A stretch of 64,000 nt of DNA from positions 32,931-96,930 of the forward strand of contig NZ_FMVQ01000012.1 of NCBI RefSeq assembly GCF_900102495.1. Reading direction: 5' to 3'. This document shows, piece after piece, positions 35,272 to 46,642 of this stretch (position 1 is its first letter; each line of letters starts with the position of its first letter). Under the pieces are notes generated by a model that was not told where the DNA came from, searched no databases, and saw nothing but the letters and a program-made list of their open reading frames with translations. A program made the translations under genes and the position numbers. Source of the DNA: Nitrosospira sp. Nl5 (GTDB lineage Bacteria; Pseudomonadota; Gammaproteobacteria; Burkholderiales; Nitrosomonadaceae).

Positions 35272-36399
35272 TTATAAGGGCCATTGATAGGGCGCAACAT
35301 CCAATGGCTGAGGTTTCTTCAGGATCATGTTGGATAGAAGGTGCGCACTGGCTGGCGCCATGGTAACTCCGTAACGGAAATGGCCGCTATTGAGATAAAG
35401 GTTTGTGACAACGGGATGACTGTCAATGACGGGAATATTGTCATGCGAACCAGGGCGTAATCCCGCCCAATGGGCGGCAAGAGTCTCCTCAGCCAACGCG
35501 GGTATCAGCGTGCATGCCTTTGCCAACAATGCCTTCCGCGCGCCGGCAGTCGTGCTTCTGTCGAAGCCGGTCTCCTCCAGCGTACTGCCTGCGAGAATAT
35601 GCCCATCTTGACGTGGCACCAGGTAAAAATTGTCCCGTTCCTGCAGCACGATGGCGCTGAGCAGATTTGGCTGTGCCTTGAACAGTAGAATTTGGCCTCG
35701 TACCGGCCAGATATCGAACTTCAACGCATATTCCCCTAAAAGCTGGCGGCTCCAAGCTCCGGCGGTAACGACGTAATTGGCAGCGGAGTATTTATCGCCC
35801 CGGCTAGTAGTGATCGATTGGACGCGCCCTCGCTCAACCTTCCAGCGCGTAACCTCGGCATCCTCGATAATGGTACCGCCAGACAGCTCGATAGCCTTTG
35901 CCAGCGCTTGCAACAGGCGGGGATTACGCACTTGGCAGACCTCCGGCAACCAAAGCGCGGTTTCGTCGCGTGCGAGTACTGGTACAATTTCATGAGAGCG
36001 AACGCGTGTCATGCGAGAAGCGTGGCGCGCGCACCATGCTTCCGCTGCACGATTGCGAACGTCCTGTTCTCCGTCTCCTTCTCCGGAAGAACCGGGCAGC
36101 ACCAGCATGCCGCTGGCTCGATATTCCGGATTGATACCTGTTTCCCGCCGCAGCGCTTCAATCAATCCGGGGAAAAGGCTATTGCTCAATTGCGTTAACT
36201 GCGTCACCGGTTCGGCGTAATGCCAGGGCAACAGTGGCGAAAGTATGCCGGCGCCTGCCCATGATGCCCCACGCACGCCACATGTACGCTCCAGTACGGT
36301 CACTCTTGCCCCGAGCCGCAACAACTCTCGCGCGGTGGTCAGCCCGGCAACTCCGCCGCCAATCACAATGACGTCACTACTCAAGAATTCATTCTCCAC
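35272..36399 (-). CDS. thiO: Glycine oxidase ThiO-like FAD-dependent oxidase
   Basis: A 375-residue D-amino-acid-oxidase-family flavoprotein. The dinucleotide fold VIVIGGGVAGLTTARELLRLGARVTVLER (about 10-38) binds FAD. GASWAGAGILSPLLPWHY (near 44-61) and the C-terminal HWAGLRPGSHDNIPVIDSHP with NLYLNSGHFRYGVTMAPASAHLL fit ThiO, which oxidises glycine to iminoglycine for the thiazole of thiamine. No other thi gene is in the window, so the thiamine role is inferred from family likeness; another DadA-like amine oxidase is possible. Confidence 0.85.
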   Translation of the reverse strand: MENEFLSSDVIVIGGGVAGLTTARELLRLGARVTVLERTCGVRGASWAGAGILSPLLPWHYAEPVTQLTQLSNSLFPGLIEALRRETGINPEYRASGMLVLPGSSGEGDGEQDVRNRAAEAWCARHASRMTRVRSHEIVPVLARDETALWLPEVCQVRNPRLLQALAKAIELSGGTIIEDAEVTRWKVERGRVQSITTSRGDKYSAANYVVTAGAWSRQLLGEYALKFDIWPVRGQILLFKAQPNLLSAIVLQERDNFYLVPRQDGHILAGSTLEETGFDRSTTAGARKALLAKACTLIPALAEETLAAHWAGLRPGSHDNIPVIDSHPVVTNLYLNSGHFRYGVTMAPASAHLLSNMILKKPQPLDVAPYQWPL

Positions 36400-36506
36400 A
36401 TATCGACAGTTTAAACCAGAAATTTTGCGGCGAAATAGCGGTAGCGAAGCAATTGCTTACCTGGAAAGCCGAGTCCAAAAAACTTTATATTGGAGGGGTG
36501 AGCCGG

Positions 36507-36512
36507 TATAAT
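36507..36512 (+). promoter_or_regulatory. -10 element of the tRNA-Lys promoter
   Basis: A consensus TATAAT lies 12 bases before the tRNA 5' end and is followed by the GC-rich discriminator GCC, as is common for stringently controlled stable-RNA promoters. No good -35 box is visible at 16-18 bases. Confidence 0.5.
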
Positions 36513-36523
36513 GCCTGTTCTTT

Positions 36524-36599
36524 GGGTCGTTAGCTCAGCCGGTAGAGCAGCGGACTTTTAATCCGTTGGTCGCCAGTTCGAATCTGGCACGGCCTACCA
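36524..36599 (+). tRNA. tRNA-Lys (anticodon TTT)
   Basis: This 76-base cloverleaf has the acceptor GGGTCGT paired with ACGGCCT, the D-arm TAGCTCAGCCGGTAGAGC, an anticodon loop CTTTTAA in the stem GGA/TCC region, the T-arm motif GTTCGAATC and an encoded CCA end. Anticodon TTT reads AAA and AAG. The next gene starts ten bases after it. Confidence 0.97.
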
Positions 36600-36608
36600 A
36601 GATTTAGC

Positions 36609-37664
36609 GTGAAAATCTCCTCTCTCCCGTTACGCGTCAAACCCTATACTGCTCCTGCCTGGCTGCGGGGAGGTCATGCGCAGACCATTTATCCCTACCT
36701 GCTGTCACGCCCGGCAATTGCTTACCGGCGCGAACGCTGGGAACTGGAAGATGGAGATTTCATCGATATCGATTGGCTCGATAATCCTGCCGATGCACCG
36801 CTAGTAATACTATTTCACGGGCTTGAGGGAGGTTCGTGCAGCCATTACATCTTGAGCATCATGATAATGCTGCGGGATCTGGGCTGGCGCGGTGCGGTCG
36901 TGCATTTTCGCGGTTGTTCCGGATCGCCCAATCGATTGCCGCGCGCTTATCATGCCGGAGATTCAGCGGAAATTGACTGGATACTACGCCGGATAGGCGG
37001 GCAAAACAAATTGGCGGGTTCCACCGCGCCGCTCTTTGTAGTGGGGGTATCGCTGGGGGGCAATGCTTTCCTGAAATGGCTCGGTGAGCAAGGCAAGAAA
37101 GCCTGTCAGCTGATCGATGGCGCTGTAGCAGTCTCCGTTCCACTGGACCTGGCCGCTGCGGGGAGGGTTCTGGCTTCGGGTTTCAACCTGCTCTATACCC
37201 GTCACTTTCTTGATACGCTAAAGCGCAAGGCGCTGGAGAAGCTCGATCGCCACCCTCATTTATTCGATGCCGCCGCTGTCGCGGCATGCAGCACGCTATA
37301 TCAGTTCGACAATCTCGTGACAGCGCCTTTGCATGGCTTTCGAGATACCGAAGACTATTGGAGCCGATCCAGCAGCAAGCCGTGGCTCAAGCATATACAG
37401 GTGCCCACCCTCGTCATCAACGCCTGCAACGATCCTTTCATGCCGCCCTCGGCGCTGCCCAAGCCGGACGAGGTTTCACCCGCGGTCACGCTGGAGTTTC
37501 CGGAAGAGGGCGGGCATGCCGGGTTCCTGAATTCTCCGTTTCCCGGCAGATTGACCTGGCTGCCGGAAAGAATCGTCGGCTTTTTCGGAGAACAGGGGAG
37601 CTGCGCCGCATCGCGGCCTGTCAATGAATTATCGGACCTTCGGATTTCAAATCCAATTTCTTGA
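36609..37664 (+). CDS. YheT-family alpha/beta hydrolase
   Basis: A 351-residue alpha/beta hydrolase of the YheT/ABHD1 family (carboxylesterase-like, substrate unknown). AWLRGGHAQTIYPYLL (about 15-30) is the family start. The oxyanion-side motif is ILFHGLEGGSCSHYI (near 68). The nucleophile elbow is VVGVSLGGNAFLKW with S148. The late catalytic histidine lies in EEGGHAGFLNSP (H303), and an aspartate in NACNDPFMPPSALP is the probable third residue. It starts at GTG ten bases after tRNA-Lys and may share its transcript. Confidence 0.88.
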   Translation: MKISSLPLRVKPYTAPAWLRGGHAQTIYPYLLSRPAIAYRRERWELEDGDFIDIDWLDNPADAPLVILFHGLEGGSCSHYILSIMIMLRDLGWRGAVVHFRGCSGSPNRLPRAYHAGDSAEIDWILRRIGGQNKLAGSTAPLFVVGVSLGGNAFLKWLGEQGKKACQLIDGAVAVSVPLDLAAAGRVLASGFNLLYTRHFLDTLKRKALEKLDRHPHLFDAAAVAACSTLYQFDNLVTAPLHGFRDTEDYWSRSSSKPWLKHIQVPTLVINACNDPFMPPSALPKPDEVSPAVTLEFPEEGGHAGFLNSPFPGRLTWLPERIVGFFGEQGSCAASRPVNELSDLRISNPIS

Positions 37665-37850
37665 GCCATTAATATAATAAGCAGCGGCGCGTGGCTTTCC
37701 GTGAAAAGTGTCAGGATTCATTATCAGCGCGTCATTGTAGCGGTGGCATGGAAGCTTGGAAACTTTCGATTGATGTAAAATTAAGCTGGTATTTTAGTAC
37801 CTGGTTGTACGCCGGGCTGCGGATCAGCTTGGCCGTAACCAGGCTTTAAA

Positions 37851-40800
37851 ATGCCAAATCGCGTTCGGTTTTGCGACAATATGCCTACATCCCCAACCTT
37901 CGTCCATCTGCGCTTGCACAGCGAGTATTCCATCGTGGATGGCATCGTTCGCATTGACGAAGCAGTAGCGAAAGCGGTATCGGACGGTATGCCGGCACTT
38001 GCGCTCACCGATCTTTCCAATCTGTTCGGCCTGGTGAAATTTTACCGGGAGGCGCGCGACAACGGCATAAAGCCGATTGTCGGCTGCGATGTCTGGATAA
38101 GCAACGAAGAAGATCGCGACAATCCTGCGCGTATTTTACTGTTATGCCAGTCATATTCCGGGTATCTGCTGTTGTGCCGGTTGCTATCACGCGCCTACCG
38201 TGAAAATCAGCGCCAGGGACGGGCTGAAATCAAAAAATCCTGGTTTCACGAAAGCGAAGGCGGAACAACAAGGGGATTGATCGCACTGTCCGGTGCGAAT
38301 TTTGGCGACATTGGCCAAATGTTGATGCAGAACAATCCGGTTCAGGCGGAAATGCTGGCACGAGAGTGGACGGACTTGTTCCCAGGCCGTTTTTATATCG
38401 AAGTACAGCGGGTAGGGCACGCCAATGCCGAGACTCTCGTGCAGCACTCACTGCTGTTGGCATCCACCTTGCATCTGCCGGTGGTGGCGACACAAGCGGT
38501 GCAATTTTTGAATCCTGACGATTACAGGGCGCACGAAGCAAGGGTATGCATTGCAGAAGGCTATGTGCTGGGTGATCGCCGCCGTCCCAAGAACTGCACC
38601 GAGCAACAGTACTTCAAGACCCAGGCCGAAATGGCAATCTTATTCGCCGACATACCGGCGGCCCTCACCAACACCGTGGAACTCGCCAAACGCTGTAACC
38701 TCACGCTGGAATTGGGAGTCAATCGCCTCCCGCTATTTCCTACGCCCAATAATGAGAGCCTGGAACTGTACCTGCGCGACCAAGCGCATGCGGGTTTAGA
38801 GGAACGCATGAAAACGCTCTTCCCGGACGCCGCCGAACGCGAGGCCAACATAGCCAAATATCGCGCTCGGCTGGATTTCGAGACTACCACCATTGTACAG
38901 ATGGGGTTTGCCGGCTATTTTCTGATCGTCGCCGATTTCATCAACTGGGCCAAGCATAACGAGGTGCCGGTAGGACCGGGCAGGGGTTCCGGCGCGGGTT
39001 CGCTGGTTGCCTACTCCTTGGGGATCACCGATCTCGACCCACTTCGCTACGATTTGCTATTTGAGCGTTTTCTTAATCCGGAGCGGGTTTCCATGCCTGA
39101 CTTCGATATTGATTTTTGCCAGGACGGACGTGAACACGTGATCGAATACGTGAAACAGAAATACGGTGCCGAGAGTGTCTCCCAGATTGCCACGTTCGGC
39201 ACCATGGCGGCAAAAGCGGTGGTGCGCGATGTTGGGCGGGTACTGGATTTACCTTATAACTTCGTTGACCAGCTGGCAAAGCTGGTGCCGTTTGATCTCG
39301 GCATGACCTTGAAAAAAGCGCGGGAAGAGGAGCCGCAACTGAATCAGCGCGCACAGACCGAAGAGGAGGTTCGCACTCTGCTGGAGCTGGCTGAACGTCT
39401 CGAAGGACTGACGCGCAACGTCGGCATGCACGCAGGCGGCGTACTGATCGCGTCGGGAAAGATTACTGATTTTTGCCCGGTCTACTGCACGGACTCGGGT
39501 GATTCGGTAATCAGCCAGCTGGACAAGGACGACGTTGAGAAAATCGGCCTGGTGAAGTTCGATTTTCTGGGGTTACGAACTTTGACCATACTCGATTGGA
39601 CCGTCAGATACATCCGGCAACGGAAAGCAGACGCCGCAAAAGGAGAGTCTGGACAAGCGGCAGCTGAAATCAGCCAAGGAGTTGCTGAAACCGGAAGTGG
39701 CAATCCAGAACCTTTTTGCCTGGAAAATCTTCCTCTGGACGATCCGGCTACGTATGCGTTATTGCGCCAGGGAAACGCCGTGGGAGTGTTCCAGTTCGAA
39801 TCACGCGGCATGAAAGATCTGTTGCAGAAGGCCAGGCCCGACCGTTTTGAGGACATCATCGCATTAGTGGCCTTGTACCGGCCGGGACCGATGGCCCTGA
39901 TTCCCGAATTCACTGAACGCAAGCACGGCAAACGTGTGGAATACCTTGATCCCCGCTTGCAACCCATCCTTGAGCCCACTTATGGCGTTATGATCTATCA
40001 AGAGCAGGTGATGCAAATCGCCCAGGTGATAGGCGGTTATAGCCTCGGCAGCGCCGATCTGCTGCGGCGTGCAATGGGCAAGAAAAAGGTTGAAGAAATG
40101 GCTCTGCAACGCGATATTTTCGTCGCCGGCGCAACCCGGAATGGCTTGACTGAGCGTGATGCCACCGAGCTTTTTAGCCTGATGGAGAAATTCGCGGGCT
40201 ATGGATTCAATAAATCGCATGCGGCGGCCTACGCCTTGATTGCGTTCCAGACGGCCTATCTAAAGGCACATTATCCAGCCGAATTCATGGCCGCCACCCT
40301 CTCCGCGGATATGGACGATACCGATAAAGTGCATATATTTTTTGAGGATAGCATTGCCAACGGTCTTATCATCCTCCCCCCCGACATCAATCGCTCCGGT
40401 CATCGCTTTTTCCCCGTAGATAAGAAAACCATACGATATGGCTTGGGGGCGGTGAAAGGAACGGGGGAATCGGCAATCATAGCGATCCTCAAGGCACGGG
40501 AACAGGAGGGACCGTACAATGATCTATTCGATTTCTGCCACCGGGTGGACAAGCGCATTGTCAATCGACGCGTGGTGGAATCGCTCATCCGTGCCGGTGC
40601 ATTCGACTCCATCAATAGCCATAGAGCGGGCTTGCTGGCATCCGTCGGCATCGCACTTGAATCCGCAGAGCAGGCCAGCCGCGCGGTCAATCAAGTGAGC
40701 TTGTTTGGCGAAGGTGATCGCCTAACGGAACAATCGAGTTTGATTGATGTACCGCCGTGGGTCGAGAAGGAAAAGCTAAAAAATGAAAAAATGGCGCTGG

Positions 40801-41441
40801 GATTCTATTTCAGCGGGCACCCGTTCAATGCCTATGCGGAAGAATTGAGGGGTTTTGTACGCACCCGGCTGGACCGGCTGCATTCCCAGCGGGAACCGCA
40901 GCTTCTGGCGGGCATCATCTACGCAATACGCACACAGGTAACACGGCGGGGCAGAATGGGCGTGGTCGTACTGGATGACGGCAGCGCGCGCGTGGAATTG
41001 GTTGTGTACAACGAATTATTCGATACTGCCCGTGCCTGGTTGAAAGAAGATCAGTTGCTTTTGGTGGAAGCCAAAGTGAGCAGCAAGGGGGGCGACGATG
41101 AATACGGCGGTGGGCTGCGTATTTCCGCCGACCAGTTATACGACATCGACAGCGCTCGCTCGCGCTACGCCAAACGCATGGAACTCCATTGCAATGGATC
41201 AGCGAATACTGCCAGATTAAAAGAATTGCTTGCGCCTTATCGCCACAACGTTAGCTCAGGCAATGCCGCCTATGGTAAAGGCGGCAATAGCTGGTCTTGT
41301 CCGGTACGGGTGATTTATCGCGGCCAGCGCGCCGCTTGCGAGCTTGAACTGGGCGATGAATGGCGAGTCCATCTCCAGGAAAACCTGCTGCAATCTTTGT
41401 CGGCACACTTCGAAACGGAAAACGTCAGGGTTATTTACTGA
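37851..41441 (+). CDS. dnaE: DNA polymerase III alpha subunit
   Basis: DnaE is the replicative polymerase catalytic subunit. The 1196-residue product has an N-terminal PHP domain (FVHLRLHSEYSIVDG and ALTDLSNLFGLVKFYREA), the C-family palm with GPGRGSGAGSLVAYSLGITDLDP and MPDFDIDFCQDGREHVIEYV supplying catalytic aspartates (near 412-416), a third in VKFDFLGLRTLTILD, and fingers GYGFNKSHAAAYALIAFQTAYLKAHYPAEF. An OB domain (near 1000-1090) ends the protein. A non-conserved stretch of about 30 residues (near 595-625) is a linker-like insertion. A second ATG ten codons downstream (MPTSPTFVHL) also matches the family start. Confidence 0.97.
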   Translation: MPNRVRFCDNMPTSPTFVHLRLHSEYSIVDGIVRIDEAVAKAVSDGMPALALTDLSNLFGLVKFYREARDNGIKPIVGCDVWISNEEDRDNPARILLLCQSYSGYLLLCRLLSRAYRENQRQGRAEIKKSWFHESEGGTTRGLIALSGANFGDIGQMLMQNNPVQAEMLAREWTDLFPGRFYIEVQRVGHANAETLVQHSLLLASTLHLPVVATQAVQFLNPDDYRAHEARVCIAEGYVLGDRRRPKNCTEQQYFKTQAEMAILFADIPAALTNTVELAKRCNLTLELGVNRLPLFPTPNNESLELYLRDQAHAGLEERMKTLFPDAAEREANIAKYRARLDFETTTIVQMGFAGYFLIVADFINWAKHNEVPVGPGRGSGAGSLVAYSLGITDLDPLRYDLLFERFLNPERVSMPDFDIDFCQDGREHVIEYVKQKYGAESVSQIATFGTMAAKAVVRDVGRVLDLPYNFVDQLAKLVPFDLGMTLKKAREEEPQLNQRAQTEEEVRTLLELAERLEGLTRNVGMHAGGVLIASGKITDFCPVYCTDSGDSVISQLDKDDVEKIGLVKFDFLGLRTLTILDWTVRYIRQRKADAAKGESGQAAAEISQGVAETGSGNPEPFCLENLPLDDPATYALLRQGNAVGVFQFESRGMKDLLQKARPDRFEDIIALVALYRPGPMALIPEFTERKHGKRVEYLDPRLQPILEPTYGVMIYQEQVMQIAQVIGGYSLGSADLLRRAMGKKKVEEMALQRDIFVAGATRNGLTERDATELFSLMEKFAGYGFNKSHAAAYALIAFQTAYLKAHYPAEFMAATLSADMDDTDKVHIFFEDSIANGLIILPPDINRSGHRFFPVDKKTIRYGLGAVKGTGESAIIAILKAREQEGPYNDLFDFCHRVDKRIVNRRVVESLIRAGAFDSINSHRAGLLASVGIALESAEQASRAVNQVSLFGEGDRLTEQSSLIDVPPWVEKEKLKNEKMALGFYFSGHPFNAYAEELRGFVRTRLDRLHSQREPQLLAGIIYAIRTQVTRRGRMGVVVLDDGSARVELVVYNELFDTARAWLKEDQLLLVEAKVSSKGGDDEYGGGLRISADQLYDIDSARSRYAKRMELHCNGSANTARLKELLAPYRHNVSSGNAAYGKGGNSWSCPVRVIYRGQRAACELELGDEWRVHLQENLLQSLSAHFETENVRVIY

Positions 41442-41587
41442 TGCCGCTCTGAATAAATCCCCCGCGAAGGGTGCTGCGTCTTGACCACGATGTGGAGTAG
41501 TCCTACTATGCACGTGCTTCGTCAACTATTTTTTGTATTCTCATGGGTAAGCCGCTCCAAGTAACGGGTAAATAAAAAAGGCAAAAA

Positions 41588-43037
<1,450 letters not shown>

Positions 43038-43045
<8 letters not shown>

Positions 43046-43586
43046 CTTTTCTACTTTTCAGTAATTGGTAGCATACCTTGCCCGCATGTCCTTTGCGCCA
43101 GACCAGCCAATTCCTGTCAGGGTCTGAAAAGTTATCGCCTTCCACGTAGACCACTCCGTCTTCAGCAATATGTAATGGGAGTAAAGAAAGCAATTTAGGT
43201 ACCAGGCCCAGCCGGAAGGGTGGATCAACGAAAATCACATCGAATCGCTCCCGATTGGAATCCATGAATTTTAACGCATCCATTGCCGCTAGCTGGACCT
43301 GCGTCGCTCCCAGTTTTCGCGAGCTGGTCTTTAGCGCCTTCAATACTTCAGGATTGGATTCGGCCATTATTACCCGCTCCGCCCCACGCGACGCGGCTTC
43401 AAAACCCATCGCCCCGCTGCCCGCAAACAGATCGAGGCAAGTCTTGCCGCTCAAGTCCTGCCCCAACCAGTTGAATACGGTCTCGCGTACGCGATCAGGT
43501 GTCGGGCGCAGGTCCGCGTTGCTGGGAAAGGCGATGATGCGGCTGCGCCATTCTCCCCCAATGATGCGGACCTCATTTCTAATCAC
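43038..43586 (-). CDS. rsmD: 16S rRNA (guanine(966)-N(2))-methyltransferase RsmD
   Basis: A 182-residue Rossmann-fold methyltransferase that modifies G966 of 16S rRNA. Visible motifs are [55 protein letters not shown] (SAM site, near 55-70) and the catalytic FVDPPF near residue 122, the N6/N2-amino methyltransferase DPPF motif. It is upstream of coaD in a four-gene minus-strand set that begins with the M16 genes. Confidence 0.95.
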
Positions 43587-43651
43587 ATGCGCGCAATGAT
43601 GTATTTGAATGAAAAGCGTTCGATTGTTCCCTGGAATGCGGACGCCATTTT

Positions 43652-44962
43652 CTATTTTTCTTCCACAGCCCCCACTACGACAGCAACCATTCCGTCCGGT
43701 TTGATGCGGCGCTGATAAGCGTCCGTAATCTGGGCAACGGTTACTCTGTCCACCGCTTTTATATAATCATCCAGATAGGTGAGCGGAAGATTGTAAAACC
43801 CAATGACGGCGAGATATCCCATGATTTTCTTGTTACTGTCCAAGCGCAGCGGAAAGCTGCCGATAATATTCTGCTTGGCTGCGGCAAGCTCTTTTTCTGT
43901 TGGGCCACCAGCGACAAAATCGGCGAGAATTTTGCGTGTCAGCGCGAGCGCCTCGTCTGATTGCTCCTTCCTGGTTTGAAGGCCGATTTCGAACGGTCCC
44001 TTCATCTCAAGCGGAGTAAAATGGCTGTGCACGCTGTAAGCGAGACCGCGTTTCTGACGGATTTCTTCCATCAGGCGCGAGGTGAATCCCCCTCCGCCAA
44101 GTATGTAATTGCCAACGAGCAGTGGAAAATAATCGGGATCGCCGCGGCGGAGCCCGGGATAAGCAAGTAATATATGGCCCTGTGTGGCAGGGTGGGCAAT
44201 TCTTCTGGTCTCAGCAACCGGCGGCGTTACCGCCGGCAAAGCATCCGCGGGCTTGCCTTGCGGCAAGTCCTTTGTCAGCGATTCAGCAATAGCTGCCGCT
44301 TCGGCGCGGCTGACGTCACCCATGATAGAAATCACGGCATCGGCTGCGATATAGCGGGACCGGTAGAAATCCACCAGATCCTCGCGCCGCAGCGCGCTGA
44401 CGGTCTCAACCTCACCCGAACCGCGCAATCCATAAGGATGGCTCCCGTAGAGCATTTTCATCAATGCACGATCGGCAATATTATCCGGCTTGGTATCCGC
44501 TTCTTTTAACCCGGCAATCACTCGCGCCTGTTCCCGTTCCAGCACGTTTACAGCAAACTCGGGGTGCTGGATGACGCTAGCGAAAATATCCAGCGCCTGC
44601 TTGCGTTCCCGAGCGCTGCTCAAAGTACGTAGTGTGACGCCCGCGCGGTCCTGATCGAAATGTGCGCCGAGTTGCGCACCGACATCGGCTATCGCCTTGG
44701 AAATCTGGTCTTCAGATAGCCCCCGCGCGCCAAGATGTACCAGATGCAGGGTCAGGCCGGCACGCCCGGACTTCTCCGGCGTATCGGTGCTGCTACCGGC
44801 GCTGAAATCCACGCTGACGTCGAGTATCGGTAAATCGCGGCTTTCGATGAAATACACCCGCGCACCGGCCGGCGTTTGCCAGTGCTGGATCGGCAGCGTG
44901 GCAAATGCCCATTGGGAATAAATGCCCAAAAGCAGAACAAATATGAAACGCATCACGTGCAT
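43652..44962 (-). CDS. M16-family protein, non-catalytic-type subunit
   Basis: A 436-residue exported pitrilysin-fold protein. The signal peptide is MRFIFVLLLGIYSQWAFA (about 4-21). The zinc motif HxxEH is replaced by L72-HLV-H76 in GLTLHLVHLGARG, so the metal ligands and general base are missing. The second-domain R/Y motif QKRGLAYSVHSHF (near 310) is kept. Such proteins usually pair with a catalytic M16 partner, and that partner is encoded directly upstream at 45126-46538. The role, probably cleavage of periplasmic peptides, is inferred. Confidence 0.88.
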   Translation of the reverse strand: MHVMRFIFVLLLGIYSQWAFATLPIQHWQTPAGARVYFIESRDLPILDVSVDFSAGSSTDTPEKSGRAGLTLHLVHLGARGLSEDQISKAIADVGAQLGAHFDQDRAGVTLRTLSSARERKQALDIFASVIQHPEFAVNVLEREQARVIAGLKEADTKPDNIADRALMKMLYGSHPYGLRGSGEVETVSALRREDLVDFYRSRYIAADAVISIMGDVSRAEAAAIAESLTKDLPQGKPADALPAVTPPVAETRRIAHPATQGHILLAYPGLRRGDPDYFPLLVGNYILGGGGFTSRLMEEIRQKRGLAYSVHSHFTPLEMKGPFEIGLQTRKEQSDEALALTRKILADFVAGGPTEKELAAAKQNIIGSFPLRLDSNKKIMGYLAVIGFYNLPLTYLDDYIKAVDRVTVAQITDAYQRRIKPDGMVAVVVGAVEEK

Positions 44963-45125
44963 TGGAACCTCTCTGGCCTTCCAAAAAACGCCTTACAAAA
45001 TTCAAACTTGGTCAAACTCATCTTTCGATTGCGTAACAACGTCGAGCGAAAAAGCTGGACCTTCGAGAACCTCTCTTCCATTCAATTGATCCACCGCGGG
45101 CAATAGGGACCGGCTGTCATGCTTC

Positions 45126-46538
45126 TCAATGCCGCAACCCGGAAGGGGCTGCGGCAGGGGCTTTCTGTTCCAATGGCTGCGGGTCCAGCACCGCAACCGT
45201 GAGGCTTTCATCCTTCAAATATTTCTTTGCCACATCACGCACCTGCTCGGCGGTAACAACTTGCAGTTTTTTCAACATCGTATCCACATCCCGGTATGAC
45301 ATCCCGATACTTTCCAACTGGCCGATCTGCATTGCCTGAAAAAACATGGAATCGAGCTGAAAGACGTGACCAGCCACGACCTGGGCTTTGACTCGCGCCA
45401 GTTCCTCTTCCGCTACGCCATCACGCACAAGTTTTTCAACTTCACCACGCAACGCGGTTTCCAGATCGGTCACTGTCTTCCCTTCGCTGGGCGTGCCGTC
45501 GAGATAAAACATGCCAGGACCGCGCGCGGTAGAATCGTAGCCCGCGCCCGCCGAATTCGCAATGCGCTGCTCGCGCACCAGCTCCTTGTTGAGCCGTGCA
45601 GACGCGTTCCCGTCCAGCACGCCAGCGAGCATTTCCAGCGCATAAGGTTCCCAATCCGCGCTGGGATTGCGCAATGCCGGCGCATGATAACCCATCACGA
45701 GGTATGGCAGCCGCGCCGGGGCCTTGACCGTGATCCGTTTGATCCCGACTTGCACGGGTTCAATCTGCGGCTTGCGTTTATCCAGCGGCAATAGCGAGCG
45801 TGGCTTGATGTGGCCATAATGCTTTTGCGCCAATGCGAAGACTTCATCTGGGTTGACGTCGCCCACCACCACCAGTATGGCATTGTTCGGTGCGTACCAA
45901 TGGTCGTACCATTCTTTCGCATCGTGGACTGTCATGTTCTCCAGATCGTTCATCCAGCCGATTATCGGATGCCGGTATGGATGCGTTTGATAGGAAGTCG
46001 CCACCATTTTCTCATGTACGAGCGAGCGGGGCTGGTCATCGGTGCGCAAGCGGCGTTCCTCCATGACCACTCTGATTTCCTTGGCGAACTCTTCTTCTGT
46101 CAGCACGAGATTGCGCATGCGGTCGGATTCCAGCTCCATCGCCAGCGGCAGTCTGGCTTTTTGTAATTGCTGGAAATAAGCGGTGTAATCACGGCTGGTG
46201 AATGCGTTTTCACGCCCACCCGCGGCCGCAATACGCCGGGAGAACTCGCCGCCAGGTACTTTCTTCGTGCCTTTGAACATCATATGCTCCAGCACATGGG
46301 CCACTCCCGTGGTGCCGTTCAATTCATCAATGCTGCCCGCCTTGTACCAAATTTGTGAGATAACCACCGGAGAGCGGTGGTCTTCCTTGACGATCAGTTT
46401 AAGGCCGTTGCCGAGCGTGTACTCGTGCGCAGTGGCGAAGGCTCCGGCGGAAGTCAGCGAAACCGCCAACGAAGCCAAAATCATCGCAATGGCCTGCAAA
46501 CCGGAAGAGAGAGCGGAAACACGGCAATAAAGTCTCAT
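45126..46538 (-). CDS. M16-family zinc metalloprotease, catalytic subunit
   Basis: A 470-residue exported M16 peptidase. A hydrophobic N-terminal export signal (about 12-36) is followed by the mature start HEYTLGNGLKLIVKEDHRSPVV. The inverted zinc motif is H81-VL-E84-H85 in GVAHVLEHMMFKGT, with the distal glutamate ligand about 75 residues on, in FAKEIRVVMEERR. The mid-protein LDGNASARLNKELVREQRIANSAGAGYD segment is the second-domain region. It precedes the non-catalytic paralogue by 163 bases. Confidence 0.92.
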   Translation of the reverse strand: MRLYCRVSALSSGLQAIAMILASLAVSLTSAGAFATAHEYTLGNGLKLIVKEDHRSPVVISQIWYKAGSIDELNGTTGVAHVLEHMMFKGTKKVPGGEFSRRIAAAGGRENAFTSRDYTAYFQQLQKARLPLAMELESDRMRNLVLTEEEFAKEIRVVMEERRLRTDDQPRSLVHEKMVATSYQTHPYRHPIIGWMNDLENMTVHDAKEWYDHWYAPNNAILVVVGDVNPDEVFALAQKHYGHIKPRSLLPLDKRKPQIEPVQVGIKRITVKAPARLPYLVMGYHAPALRNPSADWEPYALEMLAGVLDGNASARLNKELVREQRIANSAGAGYDSTARGPGMFYLDGTPSEGKTVTDLETALRGEVEKLVRDGVAEEELARVKAQVVAGHVFQLDSMFFQAMQIGQLESIGMSYRDVDTMLKKLQVVTAEQVRDVAKKYLKDESLTVAVLDPQPLEQKAPAAAPSGLRH

Positions 46539-46642
46539 TTTTTTAATAACCTGAACCTCGGTAAACGGAATAAAATCCCGGAATAAGTTCCTGCTTGCGA
46601 TTTTCGGGCACGAATTTCAATCAATGTTGATAGCCTAACAGA

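Noticed and set aside
37790..37850. CCTGGTT/AACCAGG inverted repeat before dnaE considered as a riboswitch or attenuator
   Set aside because: Only a seven-base pair with a long loop; no conserved riboswitch core or leader frame could be seen.
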